From Anaerolineaceae bacterium UBA1363 (lineage in GTDB: Bacteria; Chloroflexota; Anaerolineae; Anaerolineales; Anaerolineaceae): a DNA stretch of 10,779 bases. Below are positions 6,850 to 10,779 of the stretch, in pieces. A program made the position numbers and the translations under genes. The stretch spans positions 38,147-48,925 of the forward strand of contig DBRR01000027.1 in assembly GCA_002306055.1 (NCBI GenBank). The letters are read 5' to 3'. Each line of letters opens with the position of its first letter. The first letter of the stretch is position 1. The notes under the pieces were generated by a model. That model ran no database searches and was not told the origin of the DNA. It saw only the letters and a list, made by a program, of their open reading frames with translations.

Positions 6850-7608
6850 ATGAACGAGAAACACGTCTTCACATTTATTGCTTTGCTGTTGGTCGCCACT
6901 ATTGGACTTTCAGCTTGTACTATGTTGCCAGTTCAGCCAGCCGATGCAACAAACGAATCCGCCCAATCAGACCCCGCCCCACTTCGTACGCTGAGCGTGA
7001 CCGGAACTGGCAGGGTCCTGATGGTACCAGACCTGGCATACATCAACATTGGTATCCGCAGTGAGGCACAGGATGTTTCATCTGCTCTCACAGCCAACAA
7101 TACCCAGGCAACCGCAATTTCGGATGCGATCAAGGATGTTGGAGTTGAGGAAAAAGACCTCCAGACTGCTAACTTCAATGTCTACTCCATCCAGCAGTAT
7201 GACCAGAACGGTCAACCCAGCTACGTCAGTTATTCAGTTGAAAACACCCTGTATGTGACCGTGCGCGATTTGACAAAACTAAGCCAGGTTCTGGACGCTG
7301 CGTTGGGCGCTGGTGCCAACCAGATCTACGGTATCAACTTCGACCTCGCAAACCGACAGTCTGCCCTTGATCAAGCAAGAGACCTTGCCATCAAGGACGC
7401 CCAGGCAAAAGCGCTGGCAGTTGCTGCGACGTCTGGAGTCACACTCGGACAAATCCAGACCATCAATGTGTCCAACACCTCATACGTGCAGCCTTACTCA
7501 CCCTACGGCATGGGCGGCGGGGCGATGGATGCTGCCTCTTCCGTACCCGTCTCAGCCGGACAGATCGTGGTTACCTTTGACGCCAACCTGGTTTATGTGA
7601 TCGAGTAA
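6850..7608 (+). CDS. SIMPL-domain (DUF541/YggE-like) lipoprotein
   Basis: This is a secreted lipoprotein of 252 residues. A positively charged N-terminus and hydrophobic segment (FTFIALLLVATIGL) lead to the lipobox LSAC with Cys23, so it should be cleaved by signal peptidase II and anchored on the outside of the membrane. A Pro/Asp/Ser-rich linker runs to about 45. The SIMPL domain (residues 46-252) begins with LSVTGTGRVLMVPDLAYINIG, which is diagnostic. The repeated alanine-rich helices (SALTANNTQATAISDAI, SALDQARDLAIKDAQAKALA) and the closing strand IVVTFDANLVYVIE complete it. The family includes E. coli YggE and Brucella BP26; its biochemical role is not settled. AAGGAG lies five bases before the ATG at 6850. 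An in-frame ATG at 6826 is rejected because it has no ribosome site and would spoil the signal peptide. The gene is divergent from nurA and ends at its own terminator, so it is probably monocistronic. Confidence 0.92.
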   Translation: MNEKHVFTFIALLLVATIGLSACTMLPVQPADATNESAQSDPAPLRTLSVTGTGRVLMVPDLAYINIGIRSEAQDVSSALTANNTQATAISDAIKDVGVEEKDLQTANFNVYSIQQYDQNGQPSYVSYSVENTLYVTVRDLTKLSQVLDAALGAGANQIYGINFDLANRQSALDQARDLAIKDAQAKALAVAATSGVTLGQIQTINVSNTSYVQPYSPYGMGGGAMDAASSVPVSAGQIVVTFDANLVYVIE

Positions 7609-7640
7609 CGCCCTTGCTTCTTGCTCCCAGCAACGCGCGT

Positions 7641-7680
7641 AAAAATACACCCCGGAAAAAATTCCCCGGGGTGTATTTTT
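7641..7680. terminator. Rho-independent terminator after the SIMPL gene
   Basis: A perfect 15-bp stem (7641-7655 with 7666-7680) surrounds a 10-base loop. The stem core is TACACCCCGG/CCGGGGTGTA and it is flanked by A5 and T5, so it could work in both directions. It starts 33 bases after the SIMPL stop codon and separates that gene from phosphoglucomutase. Confidence 0.92.
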
Positions 7681-7781
7681 GTGATTTGAGGTAGTTAATC
7701 GAGTGACAGTCAGGGGGCATGATAAAATGAAGTATCCCGAATTGAAGACGATAAGGGGCAGGAAGAAATCAACCTATCCAG

Positions 7782-7795
7782 CGGGCTAAAGCCCG
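7782..7795 (+). repeat. Small palindrome in the phosphoglucomutase leader
   Basis: CGGGCTAAAGCCCG is a perfect 14-base palindrome (CGGGCT/AGCCCG) ending 19 bases before the ATG and just ahead of the ribosome site AAGAGGAAA (7802-7810). It may fold in the mRNA leader or be a dispersed short repeat; no function can be read from it. Confidence 0.4.
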
Positions 7796-7814
7796 ATAAA
7801 GAAGAGGAAACATT

Positions 7815-9458
7815 ATGAGCATTCATCCACTTGCAGGCAAACCCGCGCCGCTCGAATCGCTGACCAACATTCCACGCTTGATTTCAGCCTATTACACTCA
7901 GCATCCCGAACCGGGTAATCCAGCCCAGGCGGTCGCTTTTGGCACCTCCGGGCATCGCGGCACGTCGCTGAACGGAAGTTTCAACGATGACCACGTGGCT
8001 GCCATCAGCCAGGCGATCTACGAATATCGCCGCGGCGAGGGCATCACCGGGCCGCTTTTCATGGGGATGGACAGTCATGGGCTTTCGGAGCCGGCGCTCT
8101 ATACCGCCATCGAGGTGTTTGCTGGCAACGCGATGGAGATCCGCATCCACCAAAATCATCAATACACCCCCACGCCAGTCATCTCGCACGCCATCCTGAC
8201 CTGGAACGCCAGCCACCAGGGCGTACAGGCGGACGGGGTGGTCATTTCCCCTTCACACAACCCTCCCGAAGACGGCGGTTTCAAGTACAACCCGCCCAAT
8301 GGCGGTCCGGCTGACACACTTACCACCCAATGGATCCAGAACCGGGCCAATGAGATCATCGCCAACGATATGTTGGACGTGCGCCGGATGCCACTGAATA
8401 GGGCAATGGCAGCTGACACAACCAAGCAAATCGATCTGCTGACTCCCTACATCAAGGACCTCATCAACGTGGTTGATTTGAAGGCAATTGCCGACTCCGG
8501 CATTCACATCGGTGCCGATCCGCTGGGGGGCTCGGGCATCGCCTATTGGGAACCCATGGCTGAGATGTATGGGCTCAACCTTGAGGTTGTCAACAAACGC
8601 ATTGACCCGACCTTCTCCTTCATGACATTGGATAAGGATGGCAAGATCCGCATGGATTGCTCCTCCCCCTACGCGATGGCCAGCCTGGTTGCCATGAAAG
8701 ATGATTTTGATATCGCCTTTGGCAATGATGTTGACTTTGACCGCCACGGCATCGTCACCCCCAGCGTGGGTCTGATGAATCCCAATCATTACCTGAGCGT
8801 GGCTATATGGTACGTATTCCAGCATCGTCCTGACTGGTCCGCAACAGCCGCGGTGGGGAAGACGCTGGTTTCAAGCTCGATCATTGATCGCGTTGCTCGC
8901 AAGATCGGGCGCAAATTATGCGAAGTGCCGGTTGGCTTCAAATGGTTCGTCCCCGGACTGCTGGATGGCAGCATCGGATTTGGCGGGGAGGAAAGCGCTG
9001 GGGCTTCATTTCTGCGCAAAAACGGCGAGACCTGGACGACCGACAAGGATGGGATCATCCTTGACCTGCTGGCGGCGGAGATTCTGGCTGTGACGGGTAA
9101 GGATCCGGGTCTGCATTACCAGGCGTTGGAGGCGGAATTGGGCGGTAGTTTCTATGCCCGCCTGGATGCGCCCGCGAACGCCAAGCAGAAATCGATTCTT
9201 AGCAATCTTTCGCCGGACCTGGTAAATGCGGAAATGATGGCTGGCGATCCGATTTTGGAGAAACTCACCACCGCCAAATGCAATCATGCCCCGATTGGCG
9301 GACTGAAAGTGGTCACCGAGAACGGTTGGTTCGCTGCCAGACCTTCGGGAACAGAAGATATTTACAAGATTTACGCCGAGAGTCTCAAGAGCGCGGAGCA
9401 CCTGGCTCAGATCCAAAAGGAAGCCCGCGAGATCGTCGACGCGGCGTTGGGACAATAA
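7815..9458 (+). CDS. pgm: Alpha-D-glucose phosphate-specific phosphoglucomutase
   Basis: The enzyme interconverts glucose 1-phosphate and glucose 6-phosphate in the cytoplasm, linking glycolysis to glycogen and nucleotide-sugar synthesis. The 547 residues match the E. coli Pgm type (546) from end to end. The N-terminal AFGTSGHRGT (41-50) is the phosphate-site loop of domain 1. The active serine is Ser147 in SPSHNPPEDGG (145-155), followed by KYNPPNGGPADT. The magnesium loop GNDVDFDRHG (303-312) supplies Asp305, Asp307 and Asp309. The sugar-specificity loop is GGEESAG (390-396), and the phosphate-binding loop is RPSGTED (509-515). All catalytic loops are intact. AGAGGAAA precedes the ATG at a good distance. 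The gene is isolated between two terminators, so it is probably transcribed alone. I could not identify a convincing promoter in 7681-7780. Confidence 0.97.
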   Translation: MSIHPLAGKPAPLESLTNIPRLISAYYTQHPEPGNPAQAVAFGTSGHRGTSLNGSFNDDHVAAISQAIYEYRRGEGITGPLFMGMDSHGLSEPALYTAIEVFAGNAMEIRIHQNHQYTPTPVISHAILTWNASHQGVQADGVVISPSHNPPEDGGFKYNPPNGGPADTLTTQWIQNRANEIIANDMLDVRRMPLNRAMAADTTKQIDLLTPYIKDLINVVDLKAIADSGIHIGADPLGGSGIAYWEPMAEMYGLNLEVVNKRIDPTFSFMTLDKDGKIRMDCSSPYAMASLVAMKDDFDIAFGNDVDFDRHGIVTPSVGLMNPNHYLSVAIWYVFQHRPDWSATAAVGKTLVSSSIIDRVARKIGRKLCEVPVGFKWFVPGLLDGSIGFGGEESAGASFLRKNGETWTTDKDGIILDLLAAEILAVTGKDPGLHYQALEAELGGSFYARLDAPANAKQKSILSNLSPDLVNAEMMAGDPILEKLTTAKCNHAPIGGLKVVTENGWFAARPSGTEDIYKIYAESLKSAEHLAQIQKEAREIVDAALGQ

Positions 9459-9521
9459 GAATCGATCGTGCCGGTCTCTTGACCGTGCACGCTGCTTGAC
9501 CGTAGGTCTCCCAGTCTCAAC

Positions 9522-9547
9522 GGGTAACCACGAGGGGTCACTCCTAC
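9522..9547 (-). repeat. REP-like palindrome, GTAG-headed, stem type 3, degenerate copy
   Basis: GGGTAACC (9522-9529) pairs imperfectly with GGTCACTC (9536-9543), two changes from the consensus arm GGTTACCC. CTAC follows at 9544-9547, giving GTAG on the minus strand. The same element is intact at 10670-10695. A run of nine G and a plus-strand GTAG come directly after it (9548-9559). Confidence 0.6.
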
Positions 9548-9641
9548 GGGGGGGGGTAGGGCGAAGTGGTGAACTGCACACCGTTCCGTCCCAATTCTCT
9601 CTAAAATCCAGTGTGAGGAGCGTCATAAGATCGCCTATAAA

Positions 9642-9688
9642 CAAAACAGGCAGTGATGATGGGAACATACATCGCTGCCTGTTGTTTT
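9642..9688. terminator. Bidirectional terminator between convergent genes
   Basis: ACAGGCAGTGATG (9646-9658) pairs with CATCGCTGCCTGT (9670-9682), a 13-bp stem with one wobble pair. On the plus strand it is followed by TGTTTT, which would terminate phosphoglucomutase transcripts. On the minus strand it is followed by TTTTGTTTAT, which would terminate the gene ending at 9705. Confidence 0.8.
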
Positions 9689-9704
9689 GGCTTGATTTGC
9701 CCAA

Positions 9705-10511
9705 TTAATCTGCTGTCAAATCAAATTTCCAAATTCCAGCCATGTTTCCGAACAAAGCTTTTACCGCATGGTCTGATAGCAGAGCGAGAGCCTTTTCATC
9801 ATTAACATAGGGCGAGCTTTCCTTGATTCTATAACCCTGGAAGCCATCCTCTTCAAAACACTCCAACTCCAGGCCTGGAAAATCATCTTGCATCGTTTTT
9901 TGAATGTGTTCAATATTCAAGACCTTACAATACTCGCTCTCACTTGGGAAAGCAGTCAGGCCGAGGATTCTCAACTGGATCGACCGGTTCAAAAAATCAT
10001 CCGGAACATTCGCAAAAGTCAATCGATCAACTCGATAAGGTGTCTCTTGAAGAAATTCGCTTGAGCAGTCATCTTCCTGAGGAATTTTTTGCGTGTCTAT
10101 CTTACAGGCTGTCCCGTCAGCATAGTGAAACAAGCCTTCCACCAAGTCGAACCCTTCGTACGAATATGCTTGCGAGTCAATTTCGAGGGCGGCATTATTT
10201 ATTTTCCAGTCCCGGGGATCTTTCAATTCCCAAAGCACTTCCACGATCGCATCGTTGCCAGAAGAAGTGATACTTAAGACTTCCATGGTTAACCCATCAT
10301 ATTCGGCAATCTTATTATTGAATTGCACTTTCTGAGGTTCCTGCTCCGGTTCAGAGACGGCTGGGTTGGCTTCTACCAATTCATTTGGCGATTTGGCTTT
10401 CAAGACTTCAGCTTTTGAGCTCCCGATTAAGAGATTCAAAAGAAAAGTCATGCCAACGATGACAATAGCAGACAATAGAATTGTCACAATTCGCTGTTTT
10501 TTCGTTTTCAT
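9705..10511 (-). CDS. Membrane-anchored extracytoplasmic protein of unknown function
   Basis: I do not recognise a family for this 268-residue protein. A basic start (MKTKKQR) is followed by one hydrophobic segment at about 8-30, which acts as an uncleaved anchor or signal, since no lipobox is present. A flexible linker rich in Glu, Pro and Ser follows (40-62), then an extracytoplasmic domain. That domain opens with a strand pattern, EYDGLTMEVLSITSSGNDAIVEVLWEL (70-96), like the immunoglobulin-fold DUF4352-type domains of Gram-positive cell-surface proteins; this is a weak resemblance only. Four cysteines (136, 149, 195, 218) could form two disulfides. GAGGA lies five bases before the ATG and overlaps the stop of a candidate 25-codon leader ORF. 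Base composition looks more AT-rich than in the neighbouring genes. The start is well supported, the function is not. Confidence 0.85.
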   Translation of the reverse strand: MKTKKQRIVTILLSAIVIVGMTFLLNLLIGSSKAEVLKAKSPNELVEANPAVSEPEQEPQKVQFNNKIAEYDGLTMEVLSITSSGNDAIVEVLWELKDPRDWKINNAALEIDSQAYSYEGFDLVEGLFHYADGTACKIDTQKIPQEDDCSSEFLQETPYRVDRLTFANVPDDFLNRSIQLRILGLTAFPSESEYCKVLNIEHIQKTMQDDFPGLELECFEEDGFQGYRIKESSPYVNDEKALALLSDHAVKALFGNMAGIWKFDLTAD

Positions 10512-10518
10512 TTTTTCC

Positions 10519-10596
10519 TCAATTGTTCATAGTCATAAAGATCCCACAGTTAGTGTAAACTGGCGCGGGAACTGGAACTGTGGGTTTATGGTCCAT
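10519..10596 (-). CDS. Candidate 25-codon leader ORF upstream of the 268-aa protein gene
   Basis: On the minus strand, AGGAG followed by seven bases precedes an ATG at 10596. The frame runs 25 codons to a TGA at 10521-10519. The peptide begins MDHKPTVPVPAPVYTNCG and ends TMNN. The TGA lies inside the ribosome site of the next gene, seven bases before its ATG, which would permit translational coupling. A well-formed promoter stands 42 bases upstream of the start. The ORF contains a 9-bp inverted repeat (10543-10551 with 10576-10584). I cannot tell a leader peptide from a chance ORF; ribosome site, spacing and promoter together make it more likely than chance. Confidence 0.45.
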   Translation of the reverse strand: MDHKPTVPVPAPVYTNCGIFMTMNN

Positions 10597-10637
10597 GTTA
10601 TAGCTCCTGTTAATAAATCGAAGCCATTTCTAAAATC

Positions 10638-10666
10638 ATCCTACCCCCCTCCGCAATTCTTGTCAA
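10638..10666 (-). promoter_or_regulatory. Sigma-70-type promoter for the leader ORF and 268-aa protein gene
   Basis: The minus strand reads TTGACA (10666-10661, perfect -35), a 17-bp spacer, then TAGGAT (10643-10638, 4 of 6 to TATAAT). Transcription would begin near 10631, about 35 bases before the leader ATG. The spacer contains a run of six G. Confidence 0.6.
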
Positions 10667-10669
10667 ACA

Positions 10670-10695
10670 GGGTAACCACGGGGGGTTACCCCTAC
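10670..10695 (-). repeat. REP-like palindrome, GTAG-headed, stem type 3, intact copy
   Basis: The perfect arms GGGTAACC (10670-10677) and GGTTACCC (10684-10691) enclose ACGGGG. CTAC at 10692-10695 gives GTAG on the minus strand. Its first 21 bases are the reverse complement of 469-489. It ends only four bases from the -35 of the neighbouring promoter. Confidence 0.75.
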
Positions 10696-10717
10696 AAGGG
10701 ATAATTTGGTACGGAAA

Positions 10718-10730
10718 GAATATGATATTC
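10718..10730. promoter_or_regulatory. Operator-like perfect palindrome
   Basis: GAATATGATATTC is a perfect 13-base palindrome around one central base. CGGAA (10712-10716) and TTCCG (10728-10732) add a second, offset inverted pair. It could be a repressor site for a gene beyond the window edge or part of a dispersed repeat. No gene can be called in 10696-10779. Confidence 0.25.
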
Positions 10731-10779
10731 CGCACTCTGTGACGACACCGGCACTATCAATCAGCGGTGGGAGCAAGCC

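Noticed and set aside
7703..7728. GTGACA and TAAAAT as a phosphoglucomutase promoter
   Set aside because: The spacing is only 14 bp, too short for a standard sigma-70 promoter, and no better pair was found.
8253..8825. 190-codon minus-strand frame inside phosphoglucomutase
   Set aside because: It is a shadow of the highly conserved catalytic region of pgm on the other strand.
10532..10559. Alternative minus-strand promoter TTTACA with 16-bp spacing to TATGAC
   Set aside because: It is weaker than the TTGACA/TAGGAT promoter just upstream and lies within the candidate leader ORF, so it is not needed to explain expression.
10663..10779. Minus-strand frame open from the right window edge to a TGA at 10663, possibly the 3' end of a gene
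   Set aside because: Its last third is the REP palindrome translated (VGVTPRGYPV), the rest matches nothing I recognise, and the segment is too short to judge without sequence beyond the edge.

Overview
The window looks like bacterial chromosome, most likely Chloroflexota and perhaps Anaerolineae. This is inferred from gene content and repeat style, not from a marker gene. An archaeal-type NurA/HerA pair sits in one operon with an SbcC/Rad50 ATPase, next to a SIMPL-domain lipoprotein and a Pgm-type phosphoglucomutase. The intergenic DNA is crowded with short palindromic repeats.

Layout. Positions 1-661 hold no credible gene. They contain a tandem array of composite palindromic repeats (about 119 bp per unit), whose last unit is interrupted by a roughly 260-bp MITE-like insertion. 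Positions 662-6733 are a tightly packed minus-strand operon read right to left: nurA, a small HAS-barrel protein gene, herA, and an sbcC/rad50-type gene. The junctions are a 4-bp overlap, direct abutment and a 14-bp overlap, so translation is probably coupled. A consensus -10 lies just upstream of nurA. Divergently, 6850-7608 (+) encodes a SIMPL-domain lipoprotein that ends at a strong hairpin terminator. Positions 7815-9458 (+) encode phosphoglucomutase. A minus-strand gene for a membrane-anchored protein of unknown function (9705-10511) converges on it, and the two share a bidirectional terminator. That gene has its own promoter and a candidate 25-codon leader ORF. More GTAG-headed palindromes lie at 9522-9547 and 10670-10695.

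How the genes work together. NurA (nuclease), HerA (hexameric DNA translocase) and a Rad50-type ATPase form the expected core of a DNA-end resection machine. The extra small protein carries a HAS-barrel-like region resembling the N-terminus of HerA, so it may be a structural partner of the HerA/NurA complex. No Mre11/SbcD nuclease gene lies in the window. The SIMPL, phosphoglucomutase and 268-aa genes look like separate transcription units with no evident link to repair.

The most noteworthy observations are the extra HAS-barrel protein in the nurA-herA-rad50 operon, the reconstructable insertion that split a palindromic repeat and duplicated its 7-bp loop, the GTAG-headed repeats with three unrelated stems, and the unannotated leader ORF.
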